A stretch of 64,000 nucleotides of DNA. It comes from Acanthosepion esculentum. Taxonomy: Eukaryota; Mollusca; Cephalopoda; Sepiida; Sepiidae. Both the position numbers and the translations under genes were made by a program. How positions within the stretch are numbered: the stretch's first letter is position 1; each line of letters begins with the position of its first letter. The notes beneath the pieces are model-generated. The model saw only the letters and a program-made list of their open reading frames with translations, was not told the origin of the DNA and did no database searches. Where the stretch lies: contig OZ038480.1 in NCBI GenBank assembly GCA_964036315.1, positions 17,324,954 through 17,388,953 on the forward strand, read 5' to 3'. Below are positions 1 through 9,108 of the stretch, in pieces.

Positions 1-1904
1 ACAAAAACCGGGACCCTCCCTCTGCACGATTTAGACGGATCCAAATTGGGCTCAAATACAGCCGCTGGGGGCACTAATTTCAAAGATGAGTTTGCCTCCT
101 CAATCATGCCCCAAATCTCCCGCGTACCCGGGCCCGAACGCACAACTGTAAGGAGTCTTTTGGCCTTTTTGAAATTTTTAGGGTCCTCAATATCTAGCCC
201 ACTCAACTTCTGAAAGTTGAAAAGGACCTTTAAGGGCCTGGGGTTCTTTGTTATCCCCAAAACGTTCTCCACATGGACCCGGGACACGCGGCAGACGTCT
301 TCCCCTAAGTTGTATGGAGGCTTCAGCTTTTTCTTCCCCTTTTCCCCCACGACCTGAGCATCTGGACTTCTATTTCTCTTTTTATGTGGTGTCTGGATAG
401 GTGTTGGGGTAGGTGTGCAGGCTGGTGTGTGAGATGGAGTCATTCCAGATGGGGTCTTGATGGGGGAAGGTTTGTTTGAAACTGGTTTTTTGTGTTTTGC
501 TGGAGAATTGGATAGTGATTTTGGCGCTGGAGGTTTAGCAAATGATGGAGGGGAAGACGGGGCAGAGGATGAGGGGCAGGGAACCCCCAGCGGCTTCTGT
601 TTCTTTGCCTTTTTATCTTCCAACTTCTGTTTCAATTTCTTGAGGTCCAAGATCTTTTGCCAGCTTGGCTCGTTAAGTTTCTGGGCAGGAGTCGCAGTCT
701 TCTCATAAGAGGCCGAGGCGTCGCCCTCCGAGCTGGTAGAGGGAATGGGGCTGTAGGTGGTTTTGTCCCCGGAGTCATGCTGAGACAGAGGTCCCGCTGT
801 CTGGACCTTCCCTTTGGCCCTACCTACTACACGCCATCCCCCCTCATCCTTCTCCTTATCCACACTTGTGGAAGGCGTTGGTTTGAGGGGCAATGAGGGC
901 AAAGACCCAACCGAGGGATTTTCCACACCGGTCCGCTTAGTAGGTAGGCCCATTACAGGCGCCGCGGTTTTTTCAGTGTCGGCCAAAGGGGAATTTGGGT
1001 CGCCAGCAACCGGAGCTCCAGGGGCCTTCTTCCCTGGGCAGGAGGAGGAGAGATGACCAGTCACTCCGCACCTCCAGCATACTGGTTTTCTGCCAGTCAC
1101 AATGACTGGCAATCTCCGGTTGCCAAAATCCAGACAGTTGGGGATGGACTTGAAGGCCGCCTCATCAATCATGATGTCAAAAGTCCACCCCCCGTTCAGA
1201 TTGTCCGAGAGAGCCCCTAAAATTTGGCCGTACTGCATAAAGAATGCAGCCAGGAGCTCTCCGGAAATTTGAGGAGGAACCTCAAATACTGCCACCCTGG
1301 TCCTTCGCCTACCCATGTATTCGGTACGGAGAATCAGGTCCTTCGTTATTAATTCTCTTTTCGCCATCTCCAGGCAATCCTCCGGCGTGGGCAGCAGTAC
1401 GTCCCACATGAAGAATTTCACTCCCTTGATTACTCTTTGGGGTTTTATCCCCAGGGACATGAGTGATTTGATCACAGTGTCTTTCGTGGATCGACAGATT
1501 TTGCGCGTACGCCTGTCAACCGCGAAGACGGTCACCATTCTTTGTTCGAACTTCTGAAGTTCCTGGACGTCTTTTAGTATGCCATCTTTATTTACAAGAT
1601 GGGCAAAATCCTTTGCCTTTTCCAGGAACTCCGCGATGTTCACAATACAACTCGGAGGGGACTTCCAGCAAGAGGGCGATTCCTCGGCTGTAGACTTTGA
1701 CTGAGCCACTTTCGGCGTCTTCTCACTTGAGTTGGAGACCTGCATGGCCTCCTCCTTGTCACTTGCATTTGCCTTGTCTGGTTTGCTTGGGGAAACCTTA
1801 CCCCGTTTTTTAGACTTGGTTTTATCCTTATCCGGGGGGTCGGCTTTCGCAGCCGCCCCAAAGAGGTCTTTCTTGACCCCTGACCGACTCATATCGTCGG
1901 CCAT
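1..1904 (-). CDS. LINE ORF1 protein, copy B (C-terminal end outside window)
   Basis: This is the same ORF1 as at 6957-9020, open from the ATG at 1902-1904 to the window edge (about 634 of 687 residues). It encodes a nucleic-acid-binding protein with a basic N-terminus, an RNP-like domain and one CCHC knuckle. Relative to copy A I see three replacements in residues about 411-478 (Ser to His, Ser to Asn, His to Gln) among some 21 mostly silent base changes. That is the pattern of a functional but diverged donor. No stop or frameshift is visible. The role in retrotransposition (RNP formation) is family knowledge. Confidence 0.85.
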   Translation of the reverse strand, partial: MADDMSRSGVKKDLFGAAAKADPPDKDKTKSKKRGKVSPSKPDKANASDKEEAMQVSNSSEKTPKVAQSKSTAEESPSCWKSPPSCIVNIAEFLEKAKDFAHLVNKDGILKDVQELQKFEQRMVTVFAVDRRTRKICRSTKDTVIKSLMSLGIKPQRVIKGVKFFMWDVLLPTPEDCLEMAKRELITKDLILRTEYMGRRRTRVAVFEVPPQISGELLAAFFMQYGQILGALSDNLNGGWTFDIMIDEAAFKSIPNCLDFGNRRLPVIVTGRKPVCWRCGVTGHLSSSCPGKKAPGAPVAGDPNSPLADTEKTAAPVMGLPTKRTGVENPSVGSLPSLPLKPTPSTSVDKEKDEGGWRVVGRAKGKVQTAGPLSQHDSGDKTTYSPIPSTSSEGDASASYEKTATPAQKLNEPSWQKILDLKKLKQKLEDKKAKKQKPLGVPCPSSSAPSSPPSFAKPPAPKSLSNSPAKHKKPVSNKPSPIKTPSGMTPSHTPACTPTPTPIQTPHKKRNRSPDAQVVGEKGKKKLKPPYNLGEDVCRVSRVHVENVLGITKNPRPLKVLFNFQKLSGLDIEDPKNFKKAKRLLTVVRSGPGTREIWGMIEEANSSLKLVPPAAVFEPNLDPSKSCRGRVPVF

Positions 1905-1961
1905 TTAAGAGTTAAGGCAGAAACACTTGCCCAATTGTGAGGAGTTGAGATAGGGAGAGAG

Positions 1962-1992
<31 letters not shown>

Positions 1993-2727
1993 AAAGCAAA
2001 AACAAAAGTAGTTAAAGATAAAGAAGTACCACTAACAATAAACTTTAAATCAAGGCTATATAATAAATAAACTTGGAAAACTAAAAGTTCTAGAAAAAGA
2101 AAAGAAAAACTAGAAACTAAATAGTCTCGTAAGACTTTTTAAAAAAAATAAAAAATGGCGCCCGAAGGCAGCCGAAATAAAAGAAAAAAAACAATAAATA
2201 AAACTCCTACTTTTTTTCGTCAATTAAACGACAGAAAGAAAAAGAAAAGAAATAAAAATGTCTGGTTTGACACAAGTCAAACCAAACTAAAAAATAAAGG
2301 TTTGCGGCCGAAGCCGCTAAAGAAATAAATTAAAAACAAAAGCTGAAACTTAAAAAATTAAAGGATTGCGACCGAAGTCGCTAAATAAAACGGGGGAGGG
2401 TAAAAAACGAAAAGGAGGATAAATTAAAAACAAAACTTTTTCTTTTTTTTCTTCAAATGTAACAACAGAAAATAAAAAGCCGGTAAGACTTTGTCTTACT
2501 GAACTAAAAAATAAAAAATGTTGGCCGAAGCCAAGAACGAAAATGAATTTAAACGAAAGAAATAAAACAAATGAAAATAAAAACTTAACAAATAACTTAG
2601 CTTAACGGAAAAAAGTCAATTAACTTCTTCAAGTAAAAACAGGTTCACCGGTCCAAAATCGTCTGACAATTGACAAACGAAGTCCAGGAAATAGCGCGAA
2701 TAAAAAAGGGATTCCGGAAATAAAAAA
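1905..2727 (-). promoter_or_regulatory. 5' UTR of LINE copy B with an array of tetraloop hairpins
   Basis: An 823-bp leader, A-rich on the plus strand, with a 27-nt A run near 1962-1987. Read as minus-strand RNA it holds separate hairpins: 2124-2135 (4 bp, loop UACG), 2160-2169 (3 bp, UUCG), 2264-2283 (8 bp), 2304-2317 (5 bp, UUCG), 2368-2381 (5 bp, UUCG), 2483-2499 (7 bp) and 2521-2534 (5 bp, UUCG). The four UUCG loops all have the C-G closing pair that makes this tetraloop unusually stable. The stems differ in sequence but stay paired. An internal promoter is expected for such LINEs; I cannot point to its elements. Confidence 0.7.
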
Positions 2728-3480
2728 GTATTTATTTGCATACATTAAAACATATACAAAATGTGGCACAAGGCCTAAAAAGGGGGATGGGGAAGGACGG
2801 TCATCATCTGTCTTAAACTAAAAACTTAGCTAGTCACAACCACTGACCCAAACATACCAACAATAGTCCTACCACCAAAACAACACAGTCTTCCATACCT
2901 TTCTTACTGCATCCACCATAATTCCTCAAATTCTCTATGAAAATCTAACTAGTCCCCATATGTACAATTCAAAGTCAGTGGGGGGGGGGATAACAATTTA
3001 AAAAAAAAACCCAATGTATATTTACAAAAACAAATGAACTATTTACAAGAAAACAAAACAAAATAAGATTAGTAATAAAACCCCCCACAGTACCTAAATG
3101 TGGCAGTAACATCAGTTAACTGGACGAAAAAATTGCGAGATTATAAAAGTATGGTAACAGTCATCCATCCAAAATCACTCACACAGACACACACTCATTC
3201 AGACACAATAACAAATACGAAAAAAAAGAACCACACGCACGAAACGAAAGTCATCTCGCAACTACCAGAGAACTGACGTCACTGGCCACCTAACGCGGGA
3301 GGGGATGGGGAATTAAACTAAAGAAAAAATAGGGACAGAAATAAAAGGGGGGCTAATGAGCATACATACTCTAGCTAAGTTAACCAGAAACGAGAAACTA
3401 AAAATTCAAAATAAACCTATACTAGTCTAATATCGGGACGGGTTGCGTCTGTTGAACCCTAGAGGGACGAAATCCTGCAC
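2728..3480 (-). other. 3' UTR of LINE copy A
   Basis: A 753-bp untranslated 3' region. A minus-strand AATAAA lies at 2731-2736, only three bases before the junction with copy B, which is too close for normal downstream cleavage inside the element. A 14-nt string at 2762-2775 (TGTGGCACAAGGCC) also occurs in the body of the tRNA-derived SINE at 57350-57462. No open frame of note. Confidence 0.75.
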
Positions 3481-6400
3481 CTAGCCGAGGTCCAAGTGCC
3501 ACTCCAAGTCAGCTCCTCTCACTCTACACATTCGCGCAAGATTTACCCACCTTTTGGCGAATTCTGATGAAGGGAGTCGCCGCCTTTCCGTCCTAATCTT
3601 GACTTTAAGCTGATGCTTAAAGTACAAGATTAGTAGGGAAGAAGTGAACTTCTCACCTTCATAGAATCCCTTCTGACGCGTCACCCAAATCACGACTCTC
3701 ATAACTCCTAGCAAGCAGTGGAACACATAGCGTTCAGACTCCGTTAGCGGCGGGGCCACATTGCTACAAACAGAAGCGGCCTCAAGGACGAAAAACTTTC
3801 CCTGCAACATGCGAACCATGAGACCTTCAACAAACCTACACAATGGTGCTACCGACTTGCAATGAAAGAAGGCGTGACCAAGGGTCTCGACTTCCCCCTC
3901 ACAACGTCGGCAGTTTGGATATTTCTCCAAGCCCGCTGTGCAAAGTCTTTTGCCGACCCAGAGGGCCCCACGTATCACCAGCCAGGTGAGGGATGCCTCA
4001 TCGTTGTTGAGACATTTCAACCCGGAAGCCCAAGGCCAGATTGAGCGAGCCTCCTGCTTCGTAAGACCGAGCTCGTCAATCAAATCATCATGAACGGACC
4101 CCCTGACTACCACCCGATATAATGCCCTACGAGACAACGCCTGGACGTTGGGGAGGCCAACCGTCGCCCGTAAGAGGTGTTTCAGAGCCAGACGACATTC
4201 ACGGTAGAAGGAGCACTCGGCACGAGGCAAACGGCCAGCCTCCTCCTCGGCCGAGTGCACACTTCTCAAGGATGGGAAGGATCTACGGGCGTCTTCCTTC
4301 CAGAAGGCGCCCCCGTCATCCGAATCGCGACACAAACGATCCAGGAACCCGATGCGAAGCATATCGAGACGAATCTCAATGCTAGGCATACCTAGACCGC
4401 CTTCAGTAGGATGAAGGCAACAGATCTCCCGACATACCCTAGGAGCTCTGCCTCTCCACAAGAAAGAGAACAAGAGCTGTACTAATGAAAGCACTGTGGC
4501 AGACGGAAGTGGAAGTACCGAGAGTCGGTAAAGGAGAATCGGGTAGATATGTGAAACACATACCTCCGCCCTCCCCTTCAAGGAAAGCCTCCTCCGAGAC
4601 CACAAATTAATTGCGCTCTCGGCCTTCTCTCGTACCTCCGACCAATTCATATCCAACTGGATATCAGGACCGAACCAGACGCCGAGTATCTTGATCGGCC
4701 CATCCGTCCAGCTGAATGGTCCGGGAAGAGAAACCCCCTTCCACGCACCCAACCGCAAGCCAACAGACTTATCGCGGTTGATCTTGGCCCCTGTCACCAT
4801 CTCATACCCACCGATTTCTCTGCTGACTTCGTTAATCTCGGCTCTGCTCGACACAAGAACCGAAACGTCGTCAGCATAGGCAGAATACCTGGCCGAGGTG
4901 GTAGCACCAGGTAAAGAGATTCCGCGTAGGACCGGATTCGCCTTTAACTTGCGAAGGAAAGGTTCCAACGCAAGAACGTAAAGCATAGGCGACAGCGGAC
5001 AACCCTGACGAATAGATCGAGACAATACGAAAGGTTCCGATCTTACCCCGTTCACTTCTACCAGCGCACCGGGAGTCGCATACATGAGCCGGATCCAGGA
5101 GCGAAAGTACGGCCCGAAACCGGCAGCCGAAAGAACAGCCTCCAAGAATCGATGGTCAACCCTATCAAAGGCCTTGGACTGATCTAAATTGATCAGCGCG
5201 GCTTCACTGTCGACTTTCTCGATGATCAGGCGCACCATATGAAGGTTGTCCTGAATAGTCCGGCCCTTCACAGAACAAGTCTGCTCGGAGCCAATCAGAC
5301 TAGACAGGACAAGCTGCAAACGGTTAGCCAAGACCTTAGCCAAAATCTTTAACTCTGTATTTAACATAGTTAAAGGGCGAAAGTTACCTATCCCATCCCC
5401 ACCGCTTTTGCCCTTACGCACCAACTTGATCACACCCCTGGTGAAGCGTTGAGGTATAGACCCCTGCTTCATCCAGTTGTTGAAGACCAGCTGCAGCAAA
5501 GGAACAAAAACGGGCGACTGCCTCAAGTAAACTTCGTAAGGAAGACCATCTAATCCCGGAGATTTATCCAGGCCAACCTGTTTCAGCGCTTCCCAGATTT
5601 CCGACTCAGTGATGGGACCCTCGCACCCAGCCGCTTCAGCTGCCTCAAGGCAGGGAAAGTCAGCTAAATAGGTGTCGAACCGAGCAGAGCTCAGACCGGG
5701 CTCCCTGGTAAAAAGATCCCGAAAGTAATCCCGAAAAGCCTCGCATATGCCCGAGTTTGTAGTCACTGTCCGCCCATCCGGCAATGTGACGCTCGCGATA
5801 TGCCGTCTTGAAGCATTCCTACTTTCCTCTGCACGCAGTTCCGCGGCCATATTCGTCGCCTCAGAGGACATTCTTTTTAACCTAGCCCTAACTACCAGAG
5901 CTTGATCCTTCTTGCTAAGCAAGGAGGACAACTCTGCCTTAGCTAGGACTACTTCCCCACTATCACGGGATTTCACAGCCCGATCAACTCTTTGTTCTAA
6001 AGCCGTTTGCGCCGCTAATCTATCTACATTGAGTCGACGACTAAAATCGGCAGCAAACGTTCGAATTTTAGATTTAAGTTTGTCCCACCAGGCATTTCCC
6101 ACCACAGCCCCCGTCAGTTCCCTTTGTAAGGTTAGTAAAAACTGGTCCCGGAAATGCTGCTCGCCAAATAACGAGCAGTTGAATTTCCAGTAGCCAGTTA
6201 TCCTAACATTAGGCTTATCTAAGTTTACACGGACCCGGACAAGCCTATGATCCGAATAAACTATATAATGAAAACTTGGACACTCTAAGAGCCCTACATC
6301 GACTCTCCTAACTAAAACTCGGTCGAGGTAGCTCGCAAGCACACCTACAGCCGAGCTGCCACTATTTGTCCAAGTCCACACTACCCGCTGAGGGTGTTCA

Positions 6401-6945
6401 TTCCGGTACTTGTCGATGAGATCAAACCCATCGACAAAGCCCCGAAAATGTTCCACTCCCCAGTTTTTAGTACCCGCTTTATATTTGGACCCTATACGAT
6501 CTATATCGGGGTCAAGGACGGCATTCCAATCCCCCGCTAAAATTAACCGACGTGATGTCGTCATAAACGGCTCGATCTGCCGAAACAAAGCAAGTCGCTC
6601 AGCCTGGATATTGGGCCCATAAACCCCAATGAGACGCAAAGCCTTATCTTTTATGGTAGCATCCAGCACGCAAAGCCTGCCCGCCGGATCTGCGAAGACA
6701 AGAGCACACGCAGCCTTCAAAGACTTGCTCACCAGCCAAGAGACACCCCTCGAGCGTCCATCAAAGCATGCTGAATAAAGAGTAAACTCCCTAGACAGAA
6801 TGCCTTCATAATCGCGAGAAGAAAAACGGGTCTCTTGTACACAACATATATTCACCCCGAGGCTCTGAAGGTCGCGAACGAGTCTCACCCTTCGAGACTC
6901 CGACCTCAGGCCTCGGACATTCACACTAGCTAACCAGAGTGCCAT
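3481..6945 (-). CDS. LINE ORF2: endonuclease-reverse transcriptase
   Basis: A protein of 1,154 residues that would nick target DNA and reverse-transcribe the element RNA. The APE-type (EEP) endonuclease spans about residues 3-240, with QET (37-39), GDWN (138-141), the YLDR region near 208 and SDH (231-233). The reverse transcriptase spans about 480-770, with LDQSKAFDRVDH near 585, RQGCPLSP near 648 and YADD near 690. A Cys-His motif (CX2CX8HX4C) lies near residue 1010-1028, usual at the C-terminus of these proteins. I chose the ATG at 6943-6945; an upstream in-frame TTG would add two residues. The ATG lies 11 nt after the ORF1 TAG in another frame, so reinitiation is likely. All catalytic residues I can check are present. 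Confidence 0.93.
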   Translation of the reverse strand: MALWLASVNVRGLRSESRRVRLVRDLQSLGVNICCVQETRFSSRDYEGILSREFTLYSACFDGRSRGVSWLVSKSLKAACALVFADPAGRLCVLDATIKDKALRLIGVYGPNIQAERLALFRQIEPFMTTSRRLILAGDWNAVLDPDIDRIGSKYKAGTKNWGVEHFRGFVDGFDLIDKYRNEHPQRVVWTWTNSGSSAVGVLASYLDRVLVRRVDVGLLECPSFHYIVYSDHRLVRVRVNLDKPNVRITGYWKFNCSLFGEQHFRDQFLLTLQRELTGAVVGNAWWDKLKSKIRTFAADFSRRLNVDRLAAQTALEQRVDRAVKSRDSGEVVLAKAELSSLLSKKDQALVVRARLKRMSSEATNMAAELRAEESRNASRRHIASVTLPDGRTVTTNSGICEAFRDYFRDLFTREPGLSSARFDTYLADFPCLEAAEAAGCEGPITESEIWEALKQVGLDKSPGLDGLPYEVYLRQSPVFVPLLQLVFNNWMKQGSIPQRFTRGVIKLVRKGKSGGDGIGNFRPLTMLNTELKILAKVLANRLQLVLSSLIGSEQTCSVKGRTIQDNLHMVRLIIEKVDSEAALINLDQSKAFDRVDHRFLEAVLSAAGFGPYFRSWIRLMYATPGALVEVNGVRSEPFVLSRSIRQGCPLSPMLYVLALEPFLRKLKANPVLRGISLPGATTSARYSAYADDVSVLVSSRAEINEVSREIGGYEMVTGAKINRDKSVGLRLGAWKGVSLPGPFSWTDGPIKILGVWFGPDIQLDMNWSEVREKAESAINLWSRRRLSLKGRAEVCVSHIYPILLYRLSVLPLPSATVLSLVQLLFSFLWRGRAPRVCREICCLHPTEGGLGMPSIEIRLDMLRIGFLDRLCRDSDDGGAFWKEDARRSFPSLRSVHSAEEEAGRLPRAECSFYRECRLALKHLLRATVGLPNVQALSRRALYRVVVRGSVHDDLIDELGLTKQEARSIWPWASGLKCLNNDEASLTWLVIRGALWVGKRLCTAGLEKYPNCRRCEGEVETLGHAFFHCKSVAPLCRFVEGLMVRMLQGKFFVLEAASVCSNVAPPLTESERYVFHCLLGVMRVVIWVTRQKGFYEGEKFTSSLLILYFKHQLKVKIRTERRRLPSSEFAKRWVNLARMCRVRGADLEWHLDLG

Positions 6946-6956
6946 TATCAAATCGA

Positions 6957-9020
6957 CTAGGGTCGCCCATCCGAGTAGAACATTGCTGGGGTGAGGACAC
7001 CGACAGCCTGTCCCATTGAACCTGACGCCATCTCATTTTCGACGGTATCACCATGAGACAGGCCACCGATGTCCGCTGGAAATGTTAACTTCAGAGCCCT
7101 ATACAGGGAAGGGTGAACAAAAACCGGGACCCTCCCTCTGCACGATTTAGACGGATCCAAATTGGGCTCAAATACAGCCGCTGGGGGCACTAATTTCAAA
7201 GATGAGTTTGCCTCCTCAATCATGCCCCAAATCTCCCGCGTACCCGGGCCCGAACGCACAACTGTAAGGAGTCTTTTGGCCTTTTTGAAATTTTTAGGGT
7301 CCTCAATATCTAGCCCACTCAACTTCTGAAAGTTGAAAAGGACCTTTAAGGGCCTGGGGTTCTTTGTTATCCCCAAAACGTTCTCCACATGGACCCGGGA
7401 CACGCGGCAGACGTCTTCCCCTAAGTTGTATGGAGGCTTCAGCTTTTTCTTCCCCTTTTCCCCCACGACCTGAGCATCTGGACTTCTATTTCTCTTTTTA
7501 TGTGGTGTCTGGATAGGTGTTGGGGTAGGTGTGCAGGCTGGTGTGTGAGATGGAGTCATTCCAGATGGGGTCTTGATGGGGGAAGGCTTGGATGAAACAG
7601 GTTTTTTACTTTTTGCTGGGGAATTAGATAGTGATTTTGGTGCTGGAGGTTTAGCAAATGATGGAGGGGAAGACGGGGCAGAGGATGAGGGGCAGGGAAC
7701 CCCCAGCGGCTTGTGTTTCTTTGCCTTTTTGTCCTCCAGCTTTTGCTTCAACTTCTTCAGGTCCAATATCTTCTGCCAGCTTGGCTCATTAAGTTTCTGG
7801 GCAGGAGTCGCAGTCTTCTCATAAGAGGCCGAGGCGTCGCCCTCCGAGCTGGTAGAGGGAATGGGGCTGTAGGTGGTTTTGTCCCCGGAGTCATGCTGAG
7901 ACAGAGGTCCCGCTGTCTGGACCTTCCCTTTGGCCCTACCTACTACACGCCATCCCCCCTCATCCTTCTCCTTATCCACACTTGTGGAAGGCGTTGGTTT
8001 GAGGGGCAATGAGGGCAAAGACCCAACCGAGGGATTTTCCACACCGGTCCGCTTAGTAGGTAGGCCCATTACAGGCGCCGCGGTTTTTTCAGTGTCGGCC
8101 AAAGGGGAATTTGGGTCGCCAGCAACCGGAGCTCCAGGGGCCTTCTTCCCTGGGCAGGAGGAGGAGAGATGACCAGTCACTCCGCACCTCCAGCATACTG
8201 GTTTTCTGCCAGTCACAATGACTGGCAATCTCCGGTTGCCAAAATCCAGACAGTTGGGGATGGACTTGAAGGCCGCCTCATCAATCATGATGTCAAAAGT
8301 CCACCCCCCGTTCAGATTGTCCGAGAGAGCCCCTAAAATTTGGCCGTACTGCATAAAGAATGCAGCCAGGAGCTCTCCGGAAATTTGAGGAGGAACCTCA
8401 AATACTGCCACCCTGGTCCTTCGCCTACCCATGTATTCGGTACGGAGAATCAGGTCCTTCGTTATCAATTCTCTTTTCGCCATCTCCAGGCAATCCTCCG
8501 GCGTGGGCAGCAGTACGTCCCACATGAAGAATTTCACTCCCTTGATTACTCTTTGGGGTTTTATCCCCAGGGACATAAGTGATTTGATCACAGTGTCTTT
8601 CGTGGATCGACAGATTTTGCGCGTACGCCTGTCAACCGCGAAGACGGTCACCATTCTTTGTTCGAACTTCTGAAGTTCCTGGACGTCTTTTAGGATGCCA
8701 TCTTTATTTACAAGATGGGCAAAATCCTTTGCCTTTTCCAGGAACTCCGCGATGTTCACAATACAACTCGGAGGGGACTTCCAGCAAGAGGGCGATTCCT
8801 CGGCTGTAGACTTTGACTGAGCCACTTTCGGCGTCTTCTCACTTGAGTTGGAGACCTGCATGGCCTCCTCCTTGTCACTTGCATTTGCCTTGTCTGGTTT
8901 GCTTGGGGAAACCTTACCCCGTTTTTTAGACTTGGTTTTATCCTTATCCGGGGGGTCGGCTTTCGCAGCCGCCCCAAAGAGGTCTTTCTTGACCCCTGAC
9001 CGACTCATATCGTCGGCCAT
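6957..9020 (-). CDS. LINE ORF1: CCHC RNA-binding protein
   Basis: 687 residues. The start is well supported: an in-frame TAA directly precedes the ATG at 9018-9020, and the +4 base is G. The N-terminus (1-80) is lysine- and serine-rich. Residues about 195-275 look like the RNP-type fold that precedes the knuckle in Tx1-type ORF1s. A single zinc knuckle CX2CX4HX4C uses C276, C279, H284 and C289. Residues about 290-540 are low-complexity, Pro/Ser/Lys-rich. The protein ends 11 nt before the ORF2 ATG. Its expected role is to coat element RNA and form the retrotransposition RNP. No disabling change is seen. Confidence 0.9.
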   Translation of the reverse strand: MADDMSRSGVKKDLFGAAAKADPPDKDKTKSKKRGKVSPSKPDKANASDKEEAMQVSNSSEKTPKVAQSKSTAEESPSCWKSPPSCIVNIAEFLEKAKDFAHLVNKDGILKDVQELQKFEQRMVTVFAVDRRTRKICRSTKDTVIKSLMSLGIKPQRVIKGVKFFMWDVLLPTPEDCLEMAKRELITKDLILRTEYMGRRRTRVAVFEVPPQISGELLAAFFMQYGQILGALSDNLNGGWTFDIMIDEAAFKSIPNCLDFGNRRLPVIVTGRKPVCWRCGVTGHLSSSCPGKKAPGAPVAGDPNSPLADTEKTAAPVMGLPTKRTGVENPSVGSLPSLPLKPTPSTSVDKEKDEGGWRVVGRAKGKVQTAGPLSQHDSGDKTTYSPIPSTSSEGDASASYEKTATPAQKLNEPSWQKILDLKKLKQKLEDKKAKKHKPLGVPCPSSSAPSSPPSFAKPPAPKSLSNSPAKSKKPVSSKPSPIKTPSGMTPSHTPACTPTPTPIQTPHKKRNRSPDAQVVGEKGKKKLKPPYNLGEDVCRVSRVHVENVLGITKNPRPLKVLFNFQKLSGLDIEDPKNFKKAKRLLTVVRSGPGTREIWGMIEEANSSLKLVPPAAVFEPNLDPSKSCRGRVPVFVHPSLYRALKLTFPADIGGLSHGDTVENEMASGSMGQAVGVLTPAMFYSDGRP

Positions 9021-9077
9021 TTAAGAGTTAAGGCAGAAACACTTGCCCAATTGTGAGGAGTTGAGATAGGGAGAGAG

Positions 9078-9108
<31 letters not shown>

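Larger units (their letters stand above)
1..2727 (-). mobile_element. Tx1-like LINE copy B, 5' part (cut by window edge)
   Basis: This is the 5' end of a second copy of the LINE at 2728-9843. Positions 1-2727 match 7117-9843 base for base with a constant offset of 7116 and no net indel. About 24 substitutions separate them, 21 of which fall in one block at 471-672. The copy reads leftward: 5' UTR, ORF1, then the window ends. Its 5' terminus (2727) touches the 3' terminus of copy A (2728) with no intervening target DNA, so the two form a head-to-tail tandem. Confidence 0.9.

Noticed and set aside
3862..6622. Plus-strand frames of 60-93 codons opposite ORF2
   Set aside because: Antisense shadows of a long, motif-rich RT gene.
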